Shown one piece after another: positions 36,424-45,284 of a stretch of 64,000 bases of DNA; positions within the stretch are counted from its first letter, which is position 1, and each line of letters begins with the position of its first letter. Source of the stretch: Dyadobacter sp. CECT 9275 (GTDB taxonomy: Bacteria; Bacteroidota; Bacteroidia; Cytophagales; Spirosomataceae); assembly GCF_907164905.1 (NCBI RefSeq), contig NZ_CAJRAF010000001.1, positions 1,523,001 to 1,587,000 of the forward strand, read 5' to 3'. The translations under genes were made by a program, and so were the position numbers. Under the pieces are notes generated by a model. The model made no database searches and was not told where the DNA came from. It saw nothing but the letters and a program-made list of their open reading frames with translations.

Positions 36424-37854
36424 ATGAAAAAACGTGCTTTTCTGAATCTCGTCTCTTTTTCCATGGCGGGTTTTTTTATCCTTACCACCTATCGAGCAGG
36501 CGCCGGAAACGAGCCGCCAAAGAAAAAGTACAATGTGCTTTTTATTGCAGTGGATGATCTCAACACCGACCTGGGCTGTTACGGAAATACCTTTGTGAAA
36601 ACACCTCATATCGACAGACTGGCCAAACGGGGCGTGAAATTTGACCGGGCCTATACCCAGTTTCCGCTATGCAGCCCCAGCCGCTCGTCACTTTTAACGG
36701 GACAGCGCCCGGATGTTACAGGTATTTACGAGCTGCAGACGCATTTCCGGAGGAACCTGCCGGACATTGTAACCCTGCCGCAATTGTTTAAAAATAACCA
36801 GTATTACAGCGCCCGAGTAGGGAAAATTTACCATTACGGGGTACCCGGGCAAATAGGAACGGATGGTCTGGACGATCCGATCTCCTGGGATCATAGAATT
36901 AACCCGAAAGGGCGTGATAAGGCCGAAGAGTCGCTTATCAAAAACCTTACTCCGGATCGTGGACTGGGCAGTGCACTGGCGTGGCGTGCAACGGAAGGTA
37001 CTGATGATGAACAGACCGACGGAATGGTCGCAAATGAGGCGATCAAATTACTGGAACAGAAAAAGGATGAGGCGTTTTTTCTGGCCGTTGGGTTTTACAG
37101 GCCCCACTCGCCCTATGTAGCGCCCAAAAAGTATTTTGATATGTATCCCGTTGAGACCGTGCCGCTTGCCAGGGAAATTGAAAACGATTTTGATGATATT
37201 CCGGATGCGGCTTTGTTTACCAAACCAGCCAACTGGGGGCTGTCCAGAGCGGATCGTCAGGAAGCGCTTCGTGCTTATTATGCAACCATATCTTTCATGG
37301 ATGCTCAGGTGGGTAAGCTGCTGGACGCTGTGGACAGGCTGAAACTCGCCGATCATACCATTATTGTACTCTGGAGTGATCACGGTTACAACGTAGGCCA
37401 GCACGGGCAGTGGATGAAACAGAGTTTGTTTGAAAACTCTGCACGCGTTCCGCTACTGATTGCAGCGCCCGGAGGTGTGAAAGGGAAAACATCCGGCCGT
37501 ACTGTAGAGCTGCTGGATATTTACCCGACCCTGGCAGAACTTTGCCAGCTGTCGCCACCGCAGGCATTACAAGGAAAGAGCCTGACGCCACTCCTGAAAA
37601 AACCGGATGCTAAATGGGACAAACCGGCTTATACGCAGGTTCGCAGGAACCAGTTTTTTGGCAGGAGTGTACGTACCGAACGTTACCGGTATACACTTTG
37701 GGATGAAGGAAAGGCGGGAGAAGAACTTTATGATCATGACAAAGATCCGGATGAGTTTCATAATCTGGCCAAAAGTACGGAGCACGCAAGTATCAGAAAT
37801 GAATTATTGGCTTTACTCAAGAAAGGTTACCCTGCTTTGAGCCAGGGCCAATAG
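36424..37854 (+). CDS. Sulfatase 5 of 7 (iduronate-2-sulfatase-like, CSPSR)
   Basis: The start is at 36424 (MKKRAFLNLVSFSM signal); an ATG four codons upstream is possible. The active site is CSPSRSSLLTGQRPDVTG with C83, the metal pair DD at 44-45 (AVDDLNTDLGCYG), and the second-half segments LWSDHGYNVGQHGQW and VELLDIYPTLAEL mark it as iduronate-2-sulfatase-like, the nearest relative of the preceding gene. It lies 88 bases after that gene and only three bases before the next, so the run continues as one transcription unit. Human iduronate sulfatase acts on glycosaminoglycans, but bacterial members vary widely. Confidence 0.9.
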   Translation: MKKRAFLNLVSFSMAGFFILTTYRAGAGNEPPKKKYNVLFIAVDDLNTDLGCYGNTFVKTPHIDRLAKRGVKFDRAYTQFPLCSPSRSSLLTGQRPDVTGIYELQTHFRRNLPDIVTLPQLFKNNQYYSARVGKIYHYGVPGQIGTDGLDDPISWDHRINPKGRDKAEESLIKNLTPDRGLGSALAWRATEGTDDEQTDGMVANEAIKLLEQKKDEAFFLAVGFYRPHSPYVAPKKYFDMYPVETVPLAREIENDFDDIPDAALFTKPANWGLSRADRQEALRAYYATISFMDAQVGKLLDAVDRLKLADHTIIVLWSDHGYNVGQHGQWMKQSLFENSARVPLLIAAPGGVKGKTSGRTVELLDIYPTLAELCQLSPPQALQGKSLTPLLKKPDAKWDKPAYTQVRRNQFFGRSVRTERYRYTLWDEGKAGEELYDHDKDPDEFHNLAKSTEHASIRNELLALLKKGYPALSQGQ

Positions 37855-37857
37855 AAA

Positions 37858-39327
37858 ATGAAGGGTTATTTACTCAAATGTATACTTGGAGGCCTCGCCG
37901 TAGTCTCTGTGGCAGGCGTTGAGAAAGTTGACCGGGATCCGAAACCGGCTCAACTTTCTGTTAAGAACCCCAGGCCCAATGTGATCATTATCCTGGCGGA
38001 TCAATGGAATGCACAGTCGCTGGGATACGCTGGTAATAAAGATGTCAAAACGCCGAATCTGGATAAACTGGCCCGGAGAAGTGTGGTTTTCTCAACGGCA
38101 GTTTCGGTTACACCCGTTTGCAGCCCGGCGCGCGCGAGCCTGCTGACGGGGCAATACCCTTTAACGCATGGCGTATTCTATAATGACCGGCCGCTTAAAA
38201 ATGAAGCACTCACAATGGCGGAGATATACCAATGGGCGGGTTATCAAACGGGATATATCGGTAAATGGCATGTAAATGGTCATCACCCTTCCGAGAAACA
38301 ATTTAGTGCCCGGAACCGTACCGTGCCTAAAGACCGGCGTCAGGGTTTTGAGTACTGGAAAGCAAGAGAAGTGACCCATGACTACAATCATTCTTTTTAT
38401 TTTGATGAAAACGATGTGAAACATGATTGGCCCGGATACGATGTTTTCCCGCAGACAGACAGCGCGATCAGTTTTATTGATAAAAATAGAACAACACCTT
38501 TTCTGCTTTTTCTTGCATGGGGGCCGCCCCATGATCCTTACGCCACTGCACCGGAAAACTACCGCAAGCTTTACAATCCTGCACAGTTATCCCTAAGACG
38601 GAATGTTCCGGATTCGCTCACAGAAAAGGCCCGAAAAGATCTCGCCGGATATTATGCACATTGTACAGCCCTTGACAAAGCGGCGGGCGATTTACTGGCT
38701 GCGTTGAAAAGAGCCGGTGTGGAAGATAATACCATCATGGTTTTTTCATCGGATCACGGAGATATGATGTATTCGCATGGTAAGCTAAGGAAACAAAAGC
38801 CATGGGATGAGTCGGTGCTGGTACCGCTGATCATTCATTACCCCGCCCGGCTGGGCGTGCAGCAAAAGGATATCTCCATGCCTTTCAGTAACATAGATCT
38901 GCTGCCCACTTTGCTTGGATTGAGCGGGATTCCTATTCCTAAATCAGTCGAAGGAACAGACTATACGACGATTTTAACCGGAAAGAAAAAACCGAAAGGC
39001 AATGAGGCCGCGCTGATCCAGCTACCGGTACCTTTCCATGAATACAATTTCTCGAACGGAGGAAGGGAGTACCGCGGCATCCGGACGGCCAGGTATACTT
39101 ATGTCCGCGATCTGGCTGAGCCATGGCTATTGTATGATAACCTGAAAGATCCGTATCAGCTCCGCAATCTGATTGGTAAGCCAGGCTCAGCAGCTTTGCA
39201 GGCCGAGCTCGAAAAGGTTTTACAACAAAAATTAGCCGATGCAAAAGATGAATTCCTGCCCGCTGATGAATATATGAGCCGGTGGGGGTATCATTACGAT
39301 GGTAAAGACAGTCTGAGAGTAAACTGA
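37858..39327 (+). CDS. Sulfatase 6 of 7 (CSPAR)
   Basis: This 489-residue sulfatase begins with an ATG three bases after the previous stop. The N-terminal signal is weak (MKGYLLKCILGGLAVVSVAG). The active-site motif is CSPARASLLTGQYPLTHG with C88, with Ala in place of the common Ser; both are accepted in the family. The first metal ligand is a single Asp (D48) followed by Gln (LADQWNAQ) rather than a DD pair, an arrangement shared with choline-sulfatase-type and other subfamilies. SSDHGDMMYSHGKLRKQ supplies the second set of ligands. The sequence is clearly distinct from genes 4 and 5. Confidence 0.9.
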   Translation: MKGYLLKCILGGLAVVSVAGVEKVDRDPKPAQLSVKNPRPNVIIILADQWNAQSLGYAGNKDVKTPNLDKLARRSVVFSTAVSVTPVCSPARASLLTGQYPLTHGVFYNDRPLKNEALTMAEIYQWAGYQTGYIGKWHVNGHHPSEKQFSARNRTVPKDRRQGFEYWKAREVTHDYNHSFYFDENDVKHDWPGYDVFPQTDSAISFIDKNRTTPFLLFLAWGPPHDPYATAPENYRKLYNPAQLSLRRNVPDSLTEKARKDLAGYYAHCTALDKAAGDLLAALKRAGVEDNTIMVFSSDHGDMMYSHGKLRKQKPWDESVLVPLIIHYPARLGVQQKDISMPFSNIDLLPTLLGLSGIPIPKSVEGTDYTTILTGKKKPKGNEAALIQLPVPFHEYNFSNGGREYRGIRTARYTYVRDLAEPWLLYDNLKDPYQLRNLIGKPGSAALQAELEKVLQQKLADAKDEFLPADEYMSRWGYHYDGKDSLRVN

Positions 39328-39365
39328 TCGTGAAATAATATGCTGATGAGATTTTCCTGAGCCTG

Positions 39366-40742
39366 ATGAAAAAACTGATACTGATTTTAATAACTTTTTT
39401 TGGGTGCATGCCTCTTTTCGCGCAGAGTAAAAGGGGTAATGACCGCCCGAATATTATTTTTTTACTCACCGACGACCACCGTTGGGATGCGCTGGGGGCG
39501 GCAGGGAATCCCATCATTCAAACACCAAACCTGGATGCGCTGGCGGGCAGAGGAATATTATTCGAAAATGCCTATGTAACCACGGCCATTTGCTCGGTAA
39601 GCCGATCCAGCATCCTGAGCGGACAGTATCTTTCGCGTCATAACATTCGGGATTTTAATACTGATTTTTCGCCGGAGGCACTATCGCAGACCTATCCCGC
39701 ACTTTTGAAAAAGGCTGGTTATAAACTGGGTTTTATCGGAAAATTCGGCATTGATGTCAATAATCAGCCTGACTCTCTTTTTGACTACTGGGCCAGTGCC
39801 AAGGAGGGACAGCCTCAGTACGAACTGGTTAACCAGAGTGGAAAAATCATCCATCATACTGATAGCGTAGGAAAAGACATCCGGCAATTTCTGGATCGCT
39901 TTGGCAGGCAGGAGCCTTTCTGCCTCTCGGTGAGCTTTAAGGCGCCCCATGAGCTGGACGGAAATCCTCCTACCTATCCGGTGCAGGAACGCTTTCGTAA
40001 TTTATATAAGGGCGTTACGATCCCGGAGCCCGTTACAGCTGCTCCCGAATACTGGAACAGTCTGCCCGATTTTTTTAGAACCGATAAAAATATTGGCCGC
40101 GAACGCTGGAAACCTTTGCTGTCAACGGCCGAATTGCGGCAGGAAACCGTCAGGAACTACTACCGGCTGATCACCGGCGTGGATGAGGTGGTAGGGAATT
40201 TGGTAGCGCAGCTCAGGGAGATGGGGATAGATCAAAACACCATCATCATATTTATGGGAGATAACGGTTTTTCACTTGGCGAGCATGGGCTGGAAGGGAA
40301 GTGGTTTGGTTTTGAAGAGGCAATCAGGGTTCCGCTGATCATCTCCGGCGGGGCACTTCCACAGAAATGGAGCGGGAAGAAAACGAAAAAGATCGGGCTG
40401 AATATTGACATAGCGCCCACGCTGCTTGGTTTTGCAGGGGTACCGGTTTCGCTGGGTATGCAGGGAGTTGATCTTATGGCTGTACTGGGGGGGAAGGTCC
40501 CGGCCCGCAGCGATTTTTTTTATGAACATACTTTTCTGGGGAGCCCGCGGCTGCCCAAGGTGGAAGGGGTAGTGGGGGCTGATTTTAAGTATATGAAATA
40601 TACAGAGTTTAATTACGAACAATTGTTCAACACCAAAAACGACCCGCACGAAACCAAAAACCTGTCCGGTGACCCTGCCTATCTCAAACAGCTGAACCTT
40701 TTCCGGTCGCGGTATCAGGTGCTGAGGGAGTCGGTTAAGTAG
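39366..40742 (+). CDS. Sulfatase 7 of 7 (unusual CSVSR active-site motif)
   Basis: This 458-residue sulfatase has a clear signal peptide (MKKLILILITFFGCMPLFAQ) and a metal pair DD at 36-37. The active-site motif is ICSVSRSSILSGQ with C76: the usual Pro or Ala two places after the Cys is Val. The Arg is kept, as is MGDNGFSLGEHGLEGKWF in the second half. The change may affect recognition by the formylglycine-generating enzyme or may be a subfamily trait. This is the last gene of the run, 38 bases after its neighbour; no clear terminator follows before the remnant at 40786-40953. Confidence 0.88.
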   Translation: MKKLILILITFFGCMPLFAQSKRGNDRPNIIFLLTDDHRWDALGAAGNPIIQTPNLDALAGRGILFENAYVTTAICSVSRSSILSGQYLSRHNIRDFNTDFSPEALSQTYPALLKKAGYKLGFIGKFGIDVNNQPDSLFDYWASAKEGQPQYELVNQSGKIIHHTDSVGKDIRQFLDRFGRQEPFCLSVSFKAPHELDGNPPTYPVQERFRNLYKGVTIPEPVTAAPEYWNSLPDFFRTDKNIGRERWKPLLSTAELRQETVRNYYRLITGVDEVVGNLVAQLREMGIDQNTIIIFMGDNGFSLGEHGLEGKWFGFEEAIRVPLIISGGALPQKWSGKKTKKIGLNIDIAPTLLGFAGVPVSLGMQGVDLMAVLGGKVPARSDFFYEHTFLGSPRLPKVEGVVGADFKYMKYTEFNYEQLFNTKNDPHETKNLSGDPAYLKQLNLFRSRYQVLRESVK

Positions 40743-41215
40743 CAGACAGCAGAACTGATTCGCGCTGATTTAAAATTTTTGAGTATTATTTGTACAGCGT
40801 ATGAATTTCATCAGCCGAGGCCGGGATTTTGTCGGTTGGATCGCGGTGGAGGCCACACATCTGGTTCATTTTAATGATGCCGTAGATCTGATCCGACGTC
40901 TTGGAGATATCCGGAAGATCGAAAGTATATCGGAGTCGGGCAGGCCTTACAGGTTATATACAGAAGCACAAAGTATCCCTGGCGAAAATCTGATCAGCCC
41001 TCACGAGATTTAGCAATAATAATTAGTCATTCAAAGCCTTATAGTTTTAGAGAGTTTCTTGCCCATCATTCAATTTCTGTTAACAGAGTTTATCCTCGAA
41101 AATTTTGAGTTAACTTCTATCCATCTGCAGAATGATGTCTTCCTTGTATATCGATGAGAAAAATGAAGAGGAGAATGATCCCGATAAGCAAAAAAGCCAC
41201 CTGTCCCAGCACATT
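40743..41215. other. Region between the sulfatase run and the sialidase-like gene
   Basis: These 473 bases hold no intact gene. A probable gene remnant on the minus strand (40786-40953) is listed separately. The remaining 260 bases (40957-41215) are AT-rich and show no clear ORF, hairpin or promoter. Confidence 0.5.
40786..40953 (-). pseudogene. Possible remnant of the C-terminus of a lost gene
   Basis: On the minus strand a 55-codon open stretch runs from a stop at 40954-40956 to a TAA at 40786-40788. Its translation includes DLPDISKTSDQIYGIIK and ends ADEIHTLYK, with a natural amino-acid mix and many G/C third positions, unlike random intergenic sequence. It has no start codon near its beginning, so it looks like the tail of a decayed gene, perhaps lost when the sulfatase and sialidase loci were joined. 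I do not recognise the family. Confidence 0.35.
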
Positions 41216-42391
41216 TCAGGGATTGACACGGGTTCTGAAAATGTTTTTTTGGTTTCCCAGTATCACATCTTCCTCCTTGAAGCGGCAATACAAAATATCC
41301 ATGGCACCGGTACGCTCCCGGTCATATGTCACATGAATAGTGCCATCGGCTGTCTGATCCACATCAGGATAGGAAACCCAGTCACGTTCATCGAGCAGTA
41401 ACTTGTGAGGCCATGTTTTACCACCATCCTTAGAGATAAAGGCCGTCATATCCAGCCGGTTCCGGTTATCATTCATCACCAGAAGCAGGTTGCCGGAAGC
41501 CAGCCTCCTGATATGAAAGCGGCTGCTGGTAGTGGGTCCGGTAAGGCGAAACGGTTCCAACTTTGACCAGCTTGCGCCATAGTCTGTACTTTTACAGTAA
41601 TAAATCGTCCGCTTGTCTCCTCTAACGAAGCACAGCATAGCACCATTATCGGAGGTCTGTACGACCATGTGCTCGTCATAAGTTCGGGCACTGTCTGCCA
41701 TCCTTACCGATGAGTAAGGCACTAGTGTAGTAAGTGCTCTTTTCTTTTTTCCATTGTAGTCAAAACGATGGATGAAGGTACCATCCTGCACGTAGCCTGG
41801 TTTTTGTAGCGCATCAGGACTTAATTTCCATACAGAAACCGGAAAAAGAGCGAAGTCTTTCTGTGGGACATACAATGGCTTGTTCATCATAATGCCATAA
41901 GACAGCAACCTCGACTTACCGTGCACCACTTTTTTACCATTCCAGGTAACAGGTATGGCATGCACACCTCCCTTAAGATCCCAATATTCATTATTGAGTG
42001 CCGTAGCATAAAAAAGCCAGACCTGCCCGCTCTTATCGCGCCACAGTGCCGCATCGTACACCCGGGTAGTAGATTCTTTAGGAAATACCACAAGCTGATC
42101 ATTTTTCCAGCTTTTGCCACCATCCGTACTCACAGCCAGTGTGGCGTAATTACCCGGCCCTTCTTCTTTTCCGCCCGAATACCAGACAACAAAGATGGTC
42201 TTCCCATCTGCGGATGTTACCAGGGAAGGTACCCGCTCATGCTGACGGTTTTTAATCCTTGCATCGTCGGCTGGTTGCTCCAGAATAATAGCAGCTGAGG
42301 CCCTCTGAGGATCTGTTTTGGTCAGATCTGTTTGGGCTAAGGCGCGTACGCCGAGTATAATAAGTATAAAAGTGATATAGTTAAATTGCAT
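41216..42391 (-). CDS. BNR/Asp-box sialidase-like secreted protein
   Basis: This 391-residue protein with a signal peptide (MQFNYITFILIILGVRALAQ) has the repeated Asp-box sequences of sialidase-like six-bladed propellers: STDGGKSW near 90, STDYGASW near 285 and SKDGGKTW near 340. Catalytic-site candidates include RVPSLV early on and REVTY-like positions (TYDRERTG) near the end. True sialidase activity is not certain, because many BNR proteins act on other sugars. It is divergent from the AGE-epimerase operon, sharing the 346-base intergenic region, which fits a shared regulator such as the ROK protein of that locus. Confidence 0.78.
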   Translation of the reverse strand: MQFNYITFILIILGVRALAQTDLTKTDPQRASAAIILEQPADDARIKNRQHERVPSLVTSADGKTIFVVWYSGGKEEGPGNYATLAVSTDGGKSWKNDQLVVFPKESTTRVYDAALWRDKSGQVWLFYATALNNEYWDLKGGVHAIPVTWNGKKVVHGKSRLLSYGIMMNKPLYVPQKDFALFPVSVWKLSPDALQKPGYVQDGTFIHRFDYNGKKKRALTTLVPYSSVRMADSARTYDEHMVVQTSDNGAMLCFVRGDKRTIYYCKSTDYGASWSKLEPFRLTGPTTSSRFHIRRLASGNLLLVMNDNRNRLDMTAFISKDGGKTWPHKLLLDERDWVSYPDVDQTADGTIHVTYDRERTGAMDILYCRFKEEDVILGNQKNIFRTRVNP

Positions 42392-42737
42392 TCCCGACGC
42401 ACGGTTTATTAAAGATTGTTTATTGAAACCTATCTAATAATACGTTCTGCGGAGGGGTTCGGACTATTTTTTGGGGAATTCAGGTTCCTTTCCATACGCT
42501 CCTTGAGCCCGTTTCTAACAAGCACCAGATTTGATAACATTTGATCTTGATCCGAAAAAAATATTAATGGCCATTTCTTGTGAACTTAATTTTAAATATG
42601 GTATTTTGTTGAAAGTAAAATAAAAAATAATATTAAGTTGCTAGATAAATTTATTTTTATTCTTTTAGTACAGCGAGTTATTTATATAAAGGATCTTTTT
42701 GCTATAATTTGAAACACCTAAACCTGACTATTAAACA
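42392..42737. other. Divergent promoter region, sialidase-like gene / AGE epimerase
   Basis: These 346 bases separate two divergent genes and are very AT-rich from 42570 to 42720. Both promoters should be here. Partial matches to the -7 box are present (for example TATTTTG near 42601), but none with a good -33 partner, and no strong palindrome was found. Confidence 0.45.
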
Positions 42738-43928
42738 ATGCAGTTTGACAAGTATGCTCAACTTTACAAAAATGCTTTATTGGATGATGTAATTCCCTTT
42801 TGGTTGAGAAATTCGGGGGATACTGAATTTGGAGGGTATTTTACCTGTCTGGACAGGACTGGCGAGGTATTCGATACCGATAAGTTCATCTGGCTGCAAT
42901 GCCGGCAAGTCTGGTGTTTTTCAATGTTATACAATCAGGTAGAACAAAAAACGGAATGGCTGGATTTTGCCATTCAGGGAGCAGCATTTTTGGAAAAGCA
43001 TGGTCGTGATCAGGAAGGCAACTGGTATTTCTCGCTCACCCGTCAGGGAGCACCGCTGATCCAACCCTACAATATATTTTCGGATTGTTTTGCTTCCATG
43101 GCTTTCGGGCAGCTTTTTAAGGCTACCGGCAATAGCGTATATGGGCAAATTGCGCTGGATACCTTTCATGGGATACTGCGGAAGAGAGATAACACCAAGG
43201 GGATTTATAATAAGAATTACCCAGGAACCAGGCCGTTACAAAGTTTTGCACTGCCGATGATCATCTGCAACCTGGTACTGGAGATTGAACATTTGCTCGA
43301 TCCTGTCCTGGTCAGCGACAGCATAGCCAAAGGGATTCATGCGGTAATGGAAGAATTTTACCAGCCCGACCTTGGGATCATTCTTGAGAATGTTACCCCG
43401 GATGGAAAGTTTTCGGATTCGTTCGAGGGCAGGCTGGTTAACCCCGGGCATGGGTTGGAGTCTATGTGGTTCATGATGGATCTGGCCCGCAGAACCAGTG
43501 ACCAGAAGCTGATCCGCAAAGCGGTTGATATCACCCTGAACCTGCTGGAATATGGGTGGGACAAGGAATATGGCGGTATCTTTTATTTTATGGATGTGAA
43601 AGGACATCCTCCCTTACAGCTCGAATGGGATCAGAAATTGTGGTGGGTACACATAGAAACGCTCATCAGCCTGCTGAAAGGATATCAGCTCACGGGTGAT
43701 GAAAGGTGCAGGGCCTGGTTTGAAAAAGTACACGATTACACCTGGGCTCATTTCCCTGATCCCGAAAACGGCGAATGGTTTGGGTATCTCAACCGGGAGG
43801 GAAAGGTTTTGCTGCCTCTGAAGGGCGGAAAATGGAAAGGTTGTTTTCATGTACCCAGAGGGTTGTTCCAATGCTGGAAAACGCTGGAGGCTATCTCGGC
43901 CAAGGAGCCGGGAGTGATCACCGTCTGA
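42738..43928 (+). CDS. AGE-family (N-acylglucosamine 2-epimerase) sugar epimerase
   Basis: This 396-residue (alpha/alpha)6-barrel protein has the family features: FWLRNSGDTEFGGYFTCLDR near the start, NPGHGLESMWF with the catalytic-type His near 240, and WWVHIETLISLLKGY and FHVPRGLFQCW in the last third. AGE enzymes interconvert GlcNAc and ManNAc or epimerise mannose, glucose or cellobiose. The neighbours (a sialidase-like gene upstream, an FHS transporter 48 bases downstream, a ROK regulator) resemble Bacteroidota sialate/ManNAc loci, where an AGE-type enzyme acts as ManNAc 2-epimerase. The exact sugar is not determinable. Confidence 0.88.
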   Translation: MQFDKYAQLYKNALLDDVIPFWLRNSGDTEFGGYFTCLDRTGEVFDTDKFIWLQCRQVWCFSMLYNQVEQKTEWLDFAIQGAAFLEKHGRDQEGNWYFSLTRQGAPLIQPYNIFSDCFASMAFGQLFKATGNSVYGQIALDTFHGILRKRDNTKGIYNKNYPGTRPLQSFALPMIICNLVLEIEHLLDPVLVSDSIAKGIHAVMEEFYQPDLGIILENVTPDGKFSDSFEGRLVNPGHGLESMWFMMDLARRTSDQKLIRKAVDITLNLLEYGWDKEYGGIFYFMDVKGHPPLQLEWDQKLWWVHIETLISLLKGYQLTGDERCRAWFEKVHDYTWAHFPDPENGEWFGYLNREGKVLLPLKGGKWKGCFHVPRGLFQCWKTLEAISAKEPGVITV

Positions 43929-43976
43929 TTTTATCAATTTTTGCAGCAAAAAAATCACTAAAGTAAAAGCTGGGAT

Positions 43977-45227
43977 ATGGCAAATTTACCTTCACAGGCA
44001 ACGGTTGTAAATGAGTCGGGGGAATCAGGGAAAAGTTATACCCCGGCATTGATTTCGCTCGCTGTATTGTATTTTATGATGGGTTTCATTACCTGTTTGA
44101 ACGATACCCTGGTACCTTTTTTTAAAAAAGGTTTTACATTGAGTTATTCGGAATCGTCCCTGGTACAGTTCTATTTCTTCCTGACTTACGGAATTATGTC
44201 CATTCCTGCGGGCAAAGTGGTTGAAAGGGTAGGTTACAAAAACGGCATGGTCCTGGGTTTTCTGGTTGCAGCCTTTGGGGCGCTGCTGTTTTATCCGGCA
44301 TCGGTTTTTCATCAGTATTACCTTTTTCTGACGGCCCTGTTTATCCTGGCGATCGGCATTGTACTATTGCAGGTTGCAGCTAACCCTTACATCACCATAC
44401 TGGGCCCCACCAAAACGGCATCGGCGCGGCTGACACTGATCCAGGGAGTGGGTTCAATCGGTACCACAACGGCTCCGCTGTTTGGTGCTTATTTCATTCT
44501 GGCTCCGCTGCAGGGTGCTGTCTCGGGAAGTGAAGCTGTAAGATACCCCTATCTGGGTATTGCTCTGGTATTGTTACTGATAGCGACGGCAGTTTATTTT
44601 CTTTCTCTCCCGGTAATCGGCATTCAAAAGGCAGGTGGAAACTCCCTGATAAAAGCGCGGAGCATTTTTTCTTTTCGCAACCTTAATTTTGGTATTATTG
44701 CCATATTCGCATACGTAGGAGCGGAGGTTTCCATTGGTACTTTCCTGACCAATTATATATCCGAACTACTTTCCGTGACCGAAAGTGAGGCCAATACCTT
44801 TGTAGCTTTTTATTGGGGAAGTATGCTCGTAGGGCGGCTGTTCGGTTTTTTCGGTCTGAGGGTTTTGAAAGCCCCACTGATACTGAGCGTAGCCGCGGCG
44901 GTATCCATCGGATTAATTTTGTTTTCTGTCAGTACCAGCGGATATCCGGCGGTTTGGAGTATGATTGCGGTGGGGTTATGTAATTCGGTAATGTTCGCCA
45001 TTATTTTTTCACTTTCGGTGGAAGGGGTCGGAAGTTATACTACCCAGGCATCAGGACTGTTATCGACAGCCATTGCAGGAGGGGCCGTTGTTTCCTTCGC
45101 CCAGGGTGTTTTAAAGGATCATACCACCTGGCAGGTGGCTTTTTTAATTCCCGCGATTTGTTATGTTTATATCCTATTTTTTGGAATAAACGGTTATAAG
45201 CATAAGAACGACATCTTTCATAGCTGA
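43977..45227 (+). CDS. FHS-family sugar:H+ symporter (FucP/GluP/NagP-like MFS)
   Basis: This 416-residue MFS protein of about 12 spans is characteristic of the fucose-galactose-glucose:H+ family: YFMMGFITCLNDTLVPFFK in TM1, a VGYKNGMVLGF loop, LLQVAANPYITILGP in TM4 and GPTKTASARLTLIQGVGSIG after it. In Bacteroidota such transporters carry glucose/galactose, fucose or N-acetylated sugars. It follows the AGE epimerase by 48 bases and precedes the FAD oxidoreductase by 57 bases, so it probably imports the sugar that the epimerase uses. Confidence 0.9.
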   Translation: MANLPSQATVVNESGESGKSYTPALISLAVLYFMMGFITCLNDTLVPFFKKGFTLSYSESSLVQFYFFLTYGIMSIPAGKVVERVGYKNGMVLGFLVAAFGALLFYPASVFHQYYLFLTALFILAIGIVLLQVAANPYITILGPTKTASARLTLIQGVGSIGTTTAPLFGAYFILAPLQGAVSGSEAVRYPYLGIALVLLLIATAVYFLSLPVIGIQKAGGNSLIKARSIFSFRNLNFGIIAIFAYVGAEVSIGTFLTNYISELLSVTESEANTFVAFYWGSMLVGRLFGFFGLRVLKAPLILSVAAAVSIGLILFSVSTSGYPAVWSMIAVGLCNSVMFAIIFSLSVEGVGSYTTQASGLLSTAIAGGAVVSFAQGVLKDHTTWQVAFLIPAICYVYILFFGINGYKHKNDIFHS

Positions 45228-45284
45228 TTACCGCTCAGGAAAAGCCAGTGGCAATCGTAGATTATTAAAAAACAGGTTACCTTC

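Noticed and set aside
40801..41013. 70-residue plus-strand open frame after the seventh sulfatase
   Set aside because: It is the mirror of the minus-strand remnant, which has the better codon pattern; no start context or family seen.
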